Part shown: piece by piece, positions 13,601 to 26,830 of the stretch
How positions within the stretch are numbered: position 1 is the stretch's first letter
Layout: every line of letters starts with the position of its first letter
Assembly (NCBI GenBank): GCA_023846275.1
Contig: JAIUJO010000090.1
Coordinates: forward strand, 998,081-1,062,080
Length of the DNA stretch: 64,000 nucleotides
Reading direction: 5' to 3'
Origin: Vanilla planifolia
Taxonomy: Eukaryota; Streptophyta; Magnoliopsida; Asparagales; Orchidaceae
Notes under the pieces: model-generated
The model's input: only the letters and a program-made list of their open reading frames with translations
The model's database searches: none
What the model was told of the DNA's origin: nothing
Translations under genes and position numbers: made by a program

Positions 13601-16268
13601 TCTCATGTGAACCTTACCTAGTTTTGATTGCATTTCATTATTTTTCTTCAATTTATCTCATTTAAGCTTCGATAAAATTTTCATGCTATTAAAAAAATAA
13701 TTTTATATAGTTTATTCTCATTTATTTTTGTAATTAATTGTAATTTTGAATGAGGTTTGATAAAGGAAAAATATTATCATTGGACTCATCTTGATGAGTT
13801 TATCTAATTAAATTTTCATTTTTAATTTTTTAATCATTTTTTCGTTGCTTTTGGCATGTTTTATGATAAATTTTTTCATGTTATTTTGCTTTGTTTTAGT
13901 TATATTTTCATGTTACTTTAAATATGCTCTCATGTGACCTTCAGATCTTATTGTTTCATTGTATTACATTGTCTCAATTTATTTGATCTCAATCTTAATG
14001 CTAATTTATTTAATATTATTGTAGTAATTTGTTATAGATTATGCATATTTTCTTTGTTAATTTACAATAATTAAAAAATAGCTATTCTTTTGATGAAAGA
14101 GACATAATTGAAATCATCTTGACAAGCTCTATCGAATTAAACATTATTCTATTCTGTGAAATATTTTATTTTCTTATTGTTTATCAACCTTCACAAGATA
14201 TTTCAATTATTACTTGATTTGGAGATTGAGGAAGTCACATTAGATCGCCATTGTATTTTTGAATGTAGTTTTTCCATGTAATTTATCAAATTTTTTCAAA
14301 TTTATCTCTTTAACTGGGTTATATTTCTACAAAACTCTAATTCTTCTCTTGTGTGCACCTTTCATAAGTTTAATTTGGCCTTATTAAATTTCTTCAATTT
14401 ATCATATTTGATTCTTATTAAATAATAATTCACTACTTCTTAAGCTTATCCAATTTTTTCAATTCATAATAATTCAAGGATAGGTAGGATTGAGAAGAGG
14501 CAAACATCATTGTACTCATATAGACAAGCTTCATCAAATTCAATACTTAATATTATAATTTTGAATTTTTTTGTGTTATCCATCTTTGCTTTATGAGACA
14601 TATACATTTGTACCTTATTTGCTGATCAAAGATGTTAGAATTGATTTTCTTCATTTCATCAAATTATACTTGCCCATAAAGTTATCTCATTTTAATAAAT
14701 TCTTCTTTTTCATTTGGTTTATTTCTATGGAACTCCAATTCTCCTCTCCTATGACTTTTAAGTCTTTTTGATTTGCCTAATTACATTACACCAATTTATC
14801 TTATCTTAGCTTCAATATACACTTTCTCAAAATTAAAATTTTCTTTCTTTATGTTTAATTACTTCTGTAATTCATAATAATTCCAATCAAGGCCAAAAAA
14901 AGTCGAAGGAAATATCATTGGACTAAACCCAACATAATTTGCATTCTTTAGAAGTCATTTTGATTTGTTCCTAATTTGAAGATTGAGGATGCTGCACTTG
15001 ATATTGTTAGTATCTTGGAGTGCAAAGTTCACATGCAATTTATCATATTTCCTAAAATTGTTTGTTTAGATTTTCTTATATTACTCAATTACTCTAAATC
15101 TCCTCTCGTTTGATCTAAACATTACATTTATTTTCTCATATTATATTGTTTTAATTTATCTCATTTTTACTTTAATATATATTTATTTAATTATATAATA
15201 ATAATTTATTATTATTTATTCTTTTTATTACTTGTAATTCCATATAATTCTAAACATTGTCAGATTATGATGAAACAAATGTTATTGGACATGATTTCGT
15301 AACCTCTATCAAATTAGTAATTCCTTTTCATATTTTTAAATTTTTATTTTTTATGATATTTTGATACTTTATGAGATATTTGTTTTCATACATAATTTGT
15401 CAATTGAGAGTCTTACACTCAGTCTTCTTAATATCATGTAATTCAACTTCCTACATAATTACCTCATTTATCCAAATTTGTTTCTTTGATTTCATTAGTT
15501 TATTATGAAATTGTAATTTCTGTACCCTATGAGCCTTAAACCATTTTGATATGGATATATTATATTTCCTTAATTCATCTCAGTGCAGCTTTACTATATA
15601 TATTTTCTTATAAAAATTATTTTTTATTATTTAGTTTGGTAATTTTTTAGTTTTTCCAATCAATAAGCCCCATTTCATTCATTAAGATCTCTTTATCCTA
15701 ATAAATCTTCTTTCTTAAATTTTCAAATGTTTTATTTTTTAATTAATTTACATTCTTTATGGCTTATTTCAATTCAAATCTTATTCAACATTCTATAACA
15801 TTAAACATAATCTCATTATTATATTAAAATGCAACTTTTTCATAGAATTTTTGCTATTTCCTTAAAAATTTTACTTTTGTATGGTTATATTACATTTCAT
15901 TAATTGATATTGATATAGCTTTTGTATATGTTAACTAAATATAGAAATATTTATTATGATTTATGTTTATTTACTTTGATAATTCAAACTAATTCCACAT
16001 CATGTCCAATGTAGAGAAAACAATTATAGTAGGACTCATCTAAATGAGCTCTATTCTATTAATTATAAATTTTTTATTTTTAAAAAATTATTTTCTAGGT
16101 TGTTGACATGTTTTTTGAGAAATTTGATTTGTACCAAATTTGATGATGAAGAGTTTTACCCTTAATGTCCTCACTCTCATAGAATGTAATATTCCTAAAT
16201 AATTTATCTGATTTACACAATGTTTTCACTTTCATTTTCATCATAATAACTATTAACTAAAAATCTCT
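10627..16268 (+). repeat. AT-rich ~418-bp satellite array, plus block, part 2
   Basis: About 13-14 diverged plus-oriented monomers. Landmarks of the 'cttagtatcttggaatg' type recur near 10.94, 11.38, 12.27, 12.68, 13.09, 13.50, 14.65, 15.01, 15.43, 15.82 and 16.17 kb. One monomer is shortened near 13.86-13.89 kb, where 'gcatgttttatgataaa' runs straight into 'ttcatgttattttgctttg'. Another carries an internal expansion at 11.83-11.98 kb. Dyads of the CTCATC-TT-GATGAG form are intact at 13,785-13,798. No gene, RNA gene or transposon is visible. Confidence 0.88.
11826..11985 (+). repeat. Internal sub-repeat expansion (~85-bp spacing)
   Basis: The monomer portion 'gatttggctatatttctatg' (11,826) followed by 'cctcttgtgcaatc' is repeated as 'aatttggttatgttgctatg' (11,911) followed by 'catcttgtgtgacc'. 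This monomer therefore has an extra ~85-bp piece. The event uses the two similar 'gatttggttatatta' boxes already present in every monomer, consistent with unequal exchange between them. Confidence 0.75.
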
Positions 16269-16540
16269 AAAAAAAAATACAAAATTGAATATTTAAATGA
16301 ATAGAGCTTCTTGAAACTAGTCTAATGATGTTTTCTCTATTTAATTTAGACTTTGTTTCAAAGAACTATAAATTATCAAAGTAAATAAGAATAAATAATA
16401 ACTAAGTATATTTTTTGTAATAAATAAATTTATATAAAAGCTAAAATTAGGTAAATTGAAAGTATGGAACATAACATAATCAAAGGAATGTAAATGTCTC
16501 AATAAAGGAGAATAGAGTTATATAGTAATATAGCAATACT
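16269..16540 (-). repeat. Inverted satellite island 2 within plus block
   Basis: The plus array ends at 'actaaaaatctct', and the following ~272 bp read as minus satellite. It contains 'gaatatttaaatgaatagag', 'ctagtctaatgatgtt', 'aaattatcaaagtaaataag', 'aaaattaggtaaattgaa' and 'gagttatatagtaatata' in the correct minus order. At 16,541 the plus array resumes with 'taaatattatttatgctta'. The left junction falls at the same monomer phase as the island at 10,554, and both islands then enter the minus dyad region, so they probably descend from one inversion event. Confidence 0.85.
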
Positions 16541-19500
16541 TAAATATTATTTATGCTTATTTATTTTACTAATTCACTATATATCTAAACAAAGTCTAAT
16601 AGAGACAATACTGCTATAAGTAGACCTCTTATAAAGTGCTATAATGAATTAAATATATATTTTATATTTTTTATTGTTTTAATTTGTAACATTTTGGCAC
16701 CTGCATTCTTTATTGATTGAGTTTGCCATACTTGATCACTTTACCATTTGGGAAGCAACGTTTTCTAGAATTTGTCTCATTTTTTAAATTTTAAGCTCTG
16801 ATTTGGTTATATTACTATGAAATTGTAATTCTCTTCTCCTGTGAACTTTACGTCACTTTGATTTGGTTATATTACATTGCCTTAATTTATCTTAATTTAG
16901 CTTTAAAATATATTTTCTTATTGATAAAATAATAATCTGTTATTATTTTTGTTTCCTTTCACTGGTAATTTGTAGTAATTTCAAACATGGTCTAATGTAG
17001 ATGAAATAAACATCTTTAGACTCTTCTCATTTAGCTTTATCTAATTAAGTATTTATTTTTATATTTCAAATTTTTTTATATTCTAATATTTTTAAATAAT
17101 TTATGAGGTATTTTGAATCATAACTAATGCGATGATTTATTATGTTACAATCTCATAAAAAATTGGGAGCGGAGCTTTATTGTACAATATATCTCATTTC
17201 TATAATTCTTTTATTTTGATTTTGTTATATTAATTTGAAACTCTATTTTTCCTCTCGTGCGACCAATACATCGCTTTAATTTTGTGAATTATGTTACATC
17301 CATTTATCTTGCTAGCATCGATTGAACAAACTTTAACCAATTAGATATTCTTTATTTTATTTTTTATTGTATTATTTTTGGGTATTTTTATTTGATGTTT
17401 TTGTATTTGATTTTTATGATTGAGAATATTACACTCAATCTTATTTAAATCAAAGAATGTAATTCTTTTGTACTATTTATTTTATTTTTCAAAGTTTTTG
17501 TTTGATTTTTTGATATTGCTATGTAAACTGAAAGCTTCTCTCATGTTACCATTACATTTCTTTGATTTGGTGTTATTATATTGATTAAATTATGTTATTT
17601 AATCCTTAATATATATATATATACTTAAGACTAAAATAATGTTTTTTATTATTTATGTTTAATTAGTTTGGTAAATCATTATAATTAAGAACGAGTCTGA
17701 TGGTGACAGAACTATCATCATTAGTGTCATCTCAATGAGACTTATAAAAATAAATATGCATTTTTTTCATAATTTTATATGATTTTTTATACTATTGGGT
17801 GTTTTTGGAGTCATTTCTTTTCATACCTAATTTCACAATCATAAATATTACACTCCATCTACTTATTATTCTGATATTCAAGTTTCTTATATAATTTATC
17901 TCATTTCTTCAATTGTTTGGCTTTGTGTTGGTTTTATTATAATGTTAAACTAAATCTCTTCTCTTTTAATATTTAAAATTCCTTTATTTTCTATGTTATA
18001 CTTCTTAAATTTATCTCCTTTTAGGTAAATGCAAACTTTCTTAATATTTAAATAATAATATTTTATTTTTTGCTAATTGTTTTTCATAATTTATAATACT
18101 CCAAAAGAGGTCTAATAAAAACAAAAAAAATGATATTTAGATCATGTCAAAAAGAACTATCCACTTAAATATGTATTTGCTTTTTTAAATATTATTTCTT
18201 AGTATTTTCTTTTTTATAAAGTATTTAGATTTATTCCTTATCTAAAAATCATCAAAATTAAACTAGTTCTCCATATTATCATAATTAAATTTCCTTATAT
18301 AATTGATGTCATCTTTTATGTTTTTTTTTGCTCTAATTTGGATATATTGCTATGTCAATTTATGTCTCCTCTTATGTTACCTTTGCATTGCTTTTATTTA
18401 GTTAAAATAAATTACTTTAATTTCTCAAATTTAACTTTAATAAATATTAAATTAATGCTAAAATAATAATTTATTGTAATTTATGCATATTTAGCTTTGC
18501 CATTCATAGTAATTTCAAACTGAGACTGATGGAGATGAATCGAAAGTCGTTGGACTCATCTTGACAAGCTATATTTATTTAAATATTTATTTTTGTCCTT
18601 TTAAATATTTTATTTTCAAAGTTTTTGACTCGTTTTACTAGAGATTTCAATTCATACCTGATTTTATTTTTATGCATGTTGCACACATTCTCAATAGTAT
18701 CTTGGAATGTCGTTTCCTTATATAACTTATTTTCTCAATTTTTCTTTTGTTTCATTTGGTTATATTACTATGAAACTATAAAGCTCACCCCGTTTCATCT
18801 GCTCGTTAACTCAGTTTGGTTACATTAAATATCTCCAATTTATCCCTATTTAATTTTAATATATATTTACTTAATACAAAAGGAATAATTTACTATTATT
18901 TATGCTTGTTTAGTTTTGTAATTCAAAGTAATTCCAAATGGCATCAGATTGACATGAAATAAACATTACTTGGCTCTTCATGATGAGCTATAATAAATAA
19001 AATTTTATTTTAATAATTTTTAAGAATTTTATTTCTATAATTTTTGTAGGCTTCACAAGGTAGTTTATTCGTACCTCATTTGACAATTTAGAATGTTACC
19101 CTTGACCTCATAAGTTTTTCAAAAAAGAACTTTTCCAAAATCTTTATCTCATTTCTACAAATATTTTTCTATGATTTGGTTACATTTTATTGCTAAATTT
19201 ATCCAATTGAAACTTTATATTCACTTAATATTTTCATTATAATTATATAAGCTTATTTATTTTAATAATTCAAAATAATTCCAATTGAGGTTCAACATAC
19301 ATGATGTTAAAGTCATTGCTCTAATCCAAAATAGCTCTACCAAATTAGATATTCACTTCTATATTTTTAAATGTTTTACTTTTTTGGGTTTTGGCATGCT
19401 TTATGAGATATTTTATTTCATATGTGATTTCATGGTCAAGAATCTTACCCTTAGTCTTGTTGGTATCTTTGAATGATATTTTCCAAAAAAAATATCTTAT

Positions 19501-22500
19501 TTTTGCAAATTTTTTCTTTGATTTTATTTTATTACTACATAATTCTAAATTTCCTCTCATGTGATATTTGTAATGCTTTGATTTTGTTATATTATATCAT
19601 TACAATTTATCTTATTTTATGTTTAGTGTATATCTACTTTATATTACAATAATAATTTCTTAGTATTGATGTTTATTTAATGTCGTAATTCTAAGTAATT
19701 TGAAACATGTTTCAACAGAGAAAAGTAAACATTATCAGACTCTTCTCAATGAGCTCTATAAAATTAAATCTTTATTCATTAATTTGGAAATATTTTATTT
19801 TATAAGGTTTTGTTATATTGTTTGAGGTGTTTTGATTTGTACTTATGTAAATATTGAAGATATTACACTAAATCTCCTTAATATATTTTAATGTAGTTTT
19901 GGCATGCAATTTATCTAATTTTTTCAATTTTTTTACCTTGATTTGGTTATAATAAAATGAAACTTAAGTTCCTCTCTTGTGCAACTATTACATTACTTTC
20001 ATCATGTTATATTATATTTCTTTAACTTATCTTTGTTAATATTTAATATATATCTAATTAATATTTAAAAATTAATTTGCTAATATTTTTGTTTATTTAA
20101 TTTGTTAATTCATAATATTTAAAAAGAAGGTCTGTTGGACATGAAACAAATGACTTACATCATCGAGCTTTATGAAATTAATTTTTTTAAATTTTTGATT
20201 ACTTTTTAAAGGTTTTTTTGCTTGTTTTATACAACATTTTGAGTTGATTGTGATTACAATTTAGGATCTACGTTCAATCTCTTTAATATCTTAAACTACA
20301 TGTTTCTCATATAATTTATTTCTTTTTCTTATATTTTTGTCATTAATTTAGTTAAATTACGATGAAAATCTAATTCTCTACTTTTTTTACCTTTATTTTA
20401 CTTGGCTTTGGTTATATTACAACACTTCAAATTATCATATTTCAACTATAAATATATTTACTTAATATTAAAATAATAATTAAATATTATTTACATTTAA
20501 GTCCTTTGGTAATTCATAATTATTCCAAATGTGTTATGATGGAAACAAAACAAATATCATTACCCTGCCTTGATGAGCTTCATCAAATTGAATATTCATT
20601 CGTATTATTTTAAAAATCATTATTTTTCAAGTGTTTCGGCATCTTTATATGACATTTCTTTTTATATCTTATTTAGTGATTGATTGGGATGTTATGCTCG
20701 ATCTCTTTAGTGTCCTGGAGTGGACTTATACCATATAATTTACCTTATTTCTTTAGACCCTTTTGTTTAATTTAGTTATATGGCTTTGAAACTATAATTC
20801 TTGTCTCATATATCCTTTACATTACTTTCAATAGGTTTAAATATATTACTTTAATGTTTCTTATTTTAGCTTCAATTTATATCAACTTGTCATTAAAATT
20901 AAACTTTATTATTAATTAATTTTATTTCTTTGGTAATTCATAATATTTTTTAATGAGATGTAATAGAGACAAAAAAGAATTTGTTGTACTCCCTTAAAAG
21001 AGCACTATAAAAAATATTTATGTTTATCTTTTAATTATTTTATTTTGTAAGGATTTCAAATCTTTTATGGGATAGTTTTCTTTGCACCCATTTGATGCAT
21101 AAGATGTGACACTTGATCATCTCAAACCTTAGAAGGTAACTTTTCAATATAATTTATATCATTTTAATCTTTTTGTATCGATTTGGCTATGTTAATACAA
21201 AAGTATAATTATATTATTCTATGATCTTCCAATCACTTTGTTTTGGTTAAATTTCAATAGTTCAATTAATCTAATTTTAGATTTCAGACATATTTACTTA
21301 CAAAAATACTAATAATTCTTTTAATATGAATGCTTAATATCTTTAGTAATTTGTAGTATCAAAACAATGTCAAATAGGGAGTAAAATAATTACATTCAAC
21401 ACTTGTCCTTGAGCTCTATCCAATTAAATATTCATTTTTATATTTTTAAATAACTTATTTTCCAATATTTTGGTATATTTTATGAGATATTTTGTTTTGT
21501 TACTTATATAATGAGTAAGGATGTTACCCTTGATGTCTTTGGTATCTTGTTGTGTAGTTTTGTTGAATAGTATATCTTATTTCTTAAAAGCTTTTGCTGT
21601 GAATTGGTTGTAGCACTTTGAATCTATGACTTCTCTCTTGTGTGACCTTATAGATCACTTTGATGAGATTATATTACATTATTTCAATTTACCTTATTTC
21701 CACTTTAATATATCTTCTTAATAATAAAAAAATAATTTGTAATTATTTTTTTTATTTATGTTGGTAATACACTTTTATTTTGAATAAGGTGTAATTGAGA
21801 TGAAAAATGTCATTGGGGCATTTTCAATGAGCTCTATCTAATTAGATTTTTATTTTAAAATTTTTAGATATTTTATTTTGTAAAGATTTGGCTTTATTTT
21901 GTAAAGCATTGACTAGTACTTTCTTTTACTGTTAAGGATGTCATGCTCAATTTCCTATGTGCATCAAAATTCCACTTTTCCATATAATTTATCTCCTTAT
22001 ATTTAATTTTTTTTTCAAAGATTAAGTTATGTTAATATGAAAATGATCATCAACTCTTCTATGACCTCTACATTGCATTGATTTAGTTATATTATATTAC
22101 TTCAACTTATGTCAATGAAGCTTTGATAAATATTTAGCTAAAAATAACATATTAATTTATTTTTTACAATTATTTAATTTGGTAATTTATTAGTAATTTG
22201 AAATGAAATCTTATTTAGATGAAACAGGTGTTATTATTCTTATCATGAAAAGCTTTTTGCACTTTGATAAGTTTTATGATACATTTGATTCACAGGCTAT
22301 TTTAGGATCAAGAATGCTATACTTGATCCTCTTAGTATCCTAGAATATAAATTTCCAATATAGTTTATCTTATTTCTTGGTTGCATTACTATGAAATTAT
22401 AACCCTTCTCTTATGTATGCTATGCTGCACTTTTATTTAGCTGTATTACATGGTTTCAATTTATCTCATTTCAGTTTCATTATTAATTTATGAATAAAAT

Positions 22501-23160
22501 AATTATTTGTAATTAATTTTACAACTCATAATAATTCCAAATTTGGTTTGATTTAGATTAAAGAAATATTGTTGGACTCATTTAAATGAGCTTTATCTAA
22601 ATGTGTATTCATTTTGGTTTTTCTGAATGTCTTACTTTATGGCTTTAGCTTGTTTTGCAAGAAACTTGATTCTTGTGAAATTTGTTGATTAAACATGTTA
22701 CACTAAATCTCCATGGTATCATGGTGTGCAATATTCTCATATAATTAGTCTTATTTTTAATTTTTTTTTGATCAAGCTATATTATTTTGGAATTCTAAAT
22801 CTGCTTTCGTGTGATCTTTACATTAATTTGCTTTAATGACAATATTTTACTTTGATTTATTTAATTTTAGCTTTAATATATTCTTTCATAATAGTAAAAA
22901 AGTTTAATACTTTTTTTGTTCATATACCTTGGTATTTCACATTAATATCAAAACATGGTTTGATATAAGTGAAATAAGGATCGCTGGATACTTATTGACG
23001 AGCAATATCCAATGAAATACTCCATGTTTCTCAGATACTTTGTAATATAACATGAATAGATATCCTTATTTATTTGGCAACTATTTGTAATTATGCATAA
23101 ATATTAATGATTAAGTTCGTTATGCTTGATCTCCTTATTATCATGAATGCAACTTTCTCA
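16541..23160 (+). repeat. AT-rich ~418-bp satellite array, plus block, part 3
   Basis: About 16 diverged plus monomers, with landmarks near 16.74, 17.16, 17.45, 17.87, 18.70, 19.11, 19.47, 19.89, 20.29, 20.72, 21.13, 21.55, 21.96, 22.34, 22.72 and 23.14 kb. The monomer at 16,741-16,900 shows the internal paired boxes unusually clearly: a 17-bp 'tgatttggttatattac' at 16,799 and again at 16,859, and 'aatttgtctcat' at 16,769 with a related 'aatttatctta' at 16,884. A (TA)n run lies near 17,609-17,623 at the usual 'ttaatatatattta' position. The block ends abruptly at 23,160 in 'aactttctca'. No gene is visible. Confidence 0.88.
16799..16875 (+). repeat. Paired 17-bp box inside one monomer
   Basis: The 17-bp string 'tgatttggttatattac' occurs exactly at 16,799-16,815 and 16,859-16,875, 60 bp apart, within a single monomer. 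Most other monomers show the same two boxes in less perfect form. The pair is therefore an ancestral internal sub-repeat of the satellite and a natural site for unequal exchange. Confidence 0.9.
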
Positions 23161-26100
23161 AAGAAATGTGATAAAGAAACTTTTATAGTAATATAATTAT
23201 TAAATATTTTATAAAGTTATATAGTAATATGAACATTAAATAGATTATACTATAATATAATAGCTATGTTCTAAAATGAGAATTTAATTATATAGAGTTC
23301 ATTATAATGAGTCTAATGACGTTTGATTCTTCCTGATCTAACCTTATCTAAAATTACTATGAACAACCATTGCAAATAAGTATTCATAATAATATTTTAT
23401 TTTTATAATATTAAGTGGATGTATATTAAGATCAAAATAATAAAAACAAAGGCAAGGCAATATAACCAAATCAAAGACTTGCAAACTTCGCATGATAGTG
23501 ATTTAGAGTTACGTAGAAATATATCAAAATAAAAAATATTTTTAGAGAAATTAGGTCATTGTATGAGAATGTTCAATCAACATAAAAAATAGTTCAAGTG
23601 CAACATTCTCGATTGTCAAATTAGATACGAATAAAAATATCAAATTTAATGCAAAAAACCATAAAAATAAAATATTTACAAAGATAGAAACGATATGTTA
23701 TTTGATAGAGCTGAATGAAACAAATCAAATAAAGTTTGTTATCTAGATCAGATATCATTAGGAATTATTTCTAATTAGCAAAGTAAATGAGAAAAAATAA
23801 TAACAAAATCTTGTTTTCTTATTTAGTAAATATATATTAATTTTCAAAAAAGTTAAATTGAAGAAATATAATATAAAAAAATGAGAGCAATGTTATCATA
23901 ACACGTGAGATGATTGGAGTTGCATAATAGTATAACCGAATTAAAGAAAAAATTTAAAGAAATAAGAAAAATTGTACACAAAAGTTGCTTTCCAAGATAC
24001 CAAGGAGATTGAGTGTGTTAGTCGATTATTATCAAATCAGGTAAGGATCCAATCATCCTGTAATGTTTAACCAATCCAGAGAGAGTAAAAAATTTTAAAA
24101 AATATTAACATAAATATTTAATTTGGAAAACTCATTGAGATGAGTCTAAAAGCATTTGTTTTATTTTAATATAACCTTATTTTAAAAAATTGTTAATAAC
24201 AAAAGTAAACATTGATAATATTAAATTAATTTTTCATGTTATGTAAATATATATTATAGCTAAAATAAGACAAATTAAAGCAATATAATATAACAAAATC
24301 AAAGCAAAGTAAATGTCACATGCGATGTGATTTATAGTTACATAGTAAAGTTGACAAATGAAAGAAAAAATTTAAAAAAATGATATAAAATATAATGGAA
24401 AGTTGCTTTCCAAGAAATTAAGGAGATTGTATGAAACATCATCAATCATAAAATCATATGCAAATCAAAATAGTTCTTTAAGTGTACAAAAATCCTATAA
24501 TTTAAAATATTTAAAAATATAGAATTTAATTTTTAATTCAATAAAGATAGTCGAGACCAGTGTATTGATGTTTGTTTGGTCACAACCAAACCCCATATGG
24601 AGTTGTACAATATAATACAAACAAGGTGAAAATAAGAAAATTTTTAGTTTAATATTAAGTAAATAGTTATTAATATTAATTAAATATTTATTAAAGTTAA
24701 AATAAGAAAACTTAAAGTTAGAAAATATAATAAAAATAAGATGATGTAATGGTCATAAGAGTGGAAATTTAAAGTTAAATAGTACTAAAACAAAATCATA
24801 GTGAAACATTTGAAGAAATGAGATAAACTGTGAGGAAAAGTTGCATTCTAACACATTAAAAAGATTGAATATAACTATCTCGATTATTAAATAAGGTATG
24901 AATTGAAATATCTCATAAAGAGTGCAAAAATAATAAAAAATATTTTTAGTTATACAAATCAATATTTATTTAAATATTGCTCCTCTAGAATGGCATAAGA
25001 ACTTTTGTTTCATCCTAATTAGACCTTTTTTGGAATTTCAATGAATAAAAAAATAAAAAATAAAAAATAATAATAAATTCTTTTTTTTAAATCAAAAAAT
25101 TTGGATTAGACCAACACAAAATATATTAAAGTAATGTAACATAAGAAAATCAAAGTAGTGAAAATGAGACATTAGAGAAGAATTAGAAGTTTGCATAACA
25201 TAGCCAAATTAAAAAACATTTCAAGGAATAAGATGACTTTATGGTAAAGTTACATTCTAATACACTAAGGAGATCGATATTTGCTTTCGTGATCATCAAT
25301 ATATGTACATATTTAAATATTTTAAAGGAGTTCCAAAGCTATTAAAAATAAAATTTTTAAAATAATAAAAATAAAAAATAAATAAAAAAAATGTATTATA
25401 GCAAAACAAAAAGTAATGTAAAACACAATCTAGAAGAGAATTAGGGTCTGATAGTAATATAACGAAAATTAGGTGAAAACTTTGGACAAATGAGATAAAT
25501 TGAATGGGAAAGTCATAGTCTTAAATACTAAGGATATCGAGTGCAACATTTTGATTATCAAGTCATGTCCAAATCAAAATGACTCATAACATATGACAAA
25601 GTCATATAAAAATACTTAAAAATATAGTACTAATTGGTTAAATGGATAGTTTTCATCAAAGTGAATGCTTTGACTTCTACTTCATCACAATCGAACCCCA
25701 AATCTAATTACTATGAATTATAAAAATAAAAGAGACTAAATAAAAATAAAACTTTATTTTCATATTAAGTAAAAAAATACTATTGCTTAAATGATATAAA
25801 CTAATGTATTATAATATAAACAATTCAAAGTAATGCAAAGGCTAGATGATAAAAGATTTTAGGATACAAAGTAATAAAAAAGAATCAAAGTGAAGCATTT
25901 TAGTAAATAAGATAAATTGCATGAGAAAATAGCATTTCAAAATACTTTTAAGATCTACAACAATATCATCAATAGCAAAATTAGAAATGAATCAAAATAA
26001 CTCATAAAGCTTGCTAAAGTTTTAGAATAAAAAAACTAAAGCATTTAAAATAAATATTTAATTAGATAGAGCCTATAAAAATGAGTCAAGTGATTATTAT

Positions 26101-26696
26101 TTCATCCTAACAAAACCTCATTTCGAATTATTATGAATTACCAAAGTAAATAAGAATAAATAAAAATAAATTATTATTTTAATATTATATGGATCTATAT
26201 TAATGGATAAATGATGCAAAATGAAGCCATTTAATATAACAAAATGAAACCAAAACATTTGATAATTCAGACAAATTGTATGACAAATTTGCATTCTAAG
26301 ATACTTGAAAGATCAAGTGCAATATCTTTGATCGTTAAATAATGTTTGAAATGAAGTCTTTCTTGAATAAATAAAAGATATAAAAATGCCATAACTTGTA
26401 GTGGAAAATTGTGTAAGAAGATACTAGATCGATCGAGTGTAACACACTCAATTACCAAATTAGCTAAGAATCATAATGACTCAAAAAGTGTGCCATGGCA
26501 CTAGAAAGCAAATTACCTCAAAATACAAAAAATGAATTTTTAATTGAATAATGGTCATTGTGGTTAGTCTGATGACATTTATTTCTTCTTGATCAAGCAT
26601 CATTTAGAGTTACTATGTTGTACCAAGGTAACACAAGAGGATATTTTTAGTTATATAATAGTATAAGAAATGAAAAGAAAATTATTTAAAGAAATA
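23161..26696 (-). repeat. AT-rich ~418-bp satellite array, minus block, part 1
   Basis: From 23,161 the + strand becomes A-rich and every box reads as reverse complement. The landmark 'ccaa' or 'ctaa' of the minus 'cattccaagata' box is at 23,992, 24,410, 24,848 and 25,257, spacings of 418, 438 and 409 bp. A local ~35-bp duplication around 'tatagtaatat' (23,184 and 23,219) lies just after the junction. About eight to nine monomers are present. On the minus strand two short open frames, 24,753-24,962 and 26,267-26,458, follow the same frame as plus-block monomers, which supports the orientation call. They are not convincing genes. Confidence 0.88.
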
Positions 26697-26830
26697 CTAC
26701 CAATTATAGTTGGACTACTATAAAAGTCATTTATCAAATTTAAATATAAATTTTTATATTTTATATTTTATTGTTTAGGTGAACTTTATGATATATGTTT
26801 ATTTGTGCCTTATTTAATGGCCATGGAATT
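26697..26830 (+). repeat. Plus-oriented micro-inversion within minus block
   Basis: Inside the minus block about 134 bp switch to plus. They read 'caattatagttggactacta' (the dyad-side box), a T-rich stretch 'aatttttatattttatattt', 'gaactttatgatatatgttt' and 'ttatttaatggccatggaa'. Minus sequence resumes as 'ggaattactaaaaattacc'. The inverted piece covers the monomer interval missing from the flanking minus sequence, so it is best read as an in-place inversion with loss of about 50 bp on the left. The right junction shares 'ggaattac', which fits both orientations and is likely junction microhomology. Confidence 0.75.
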
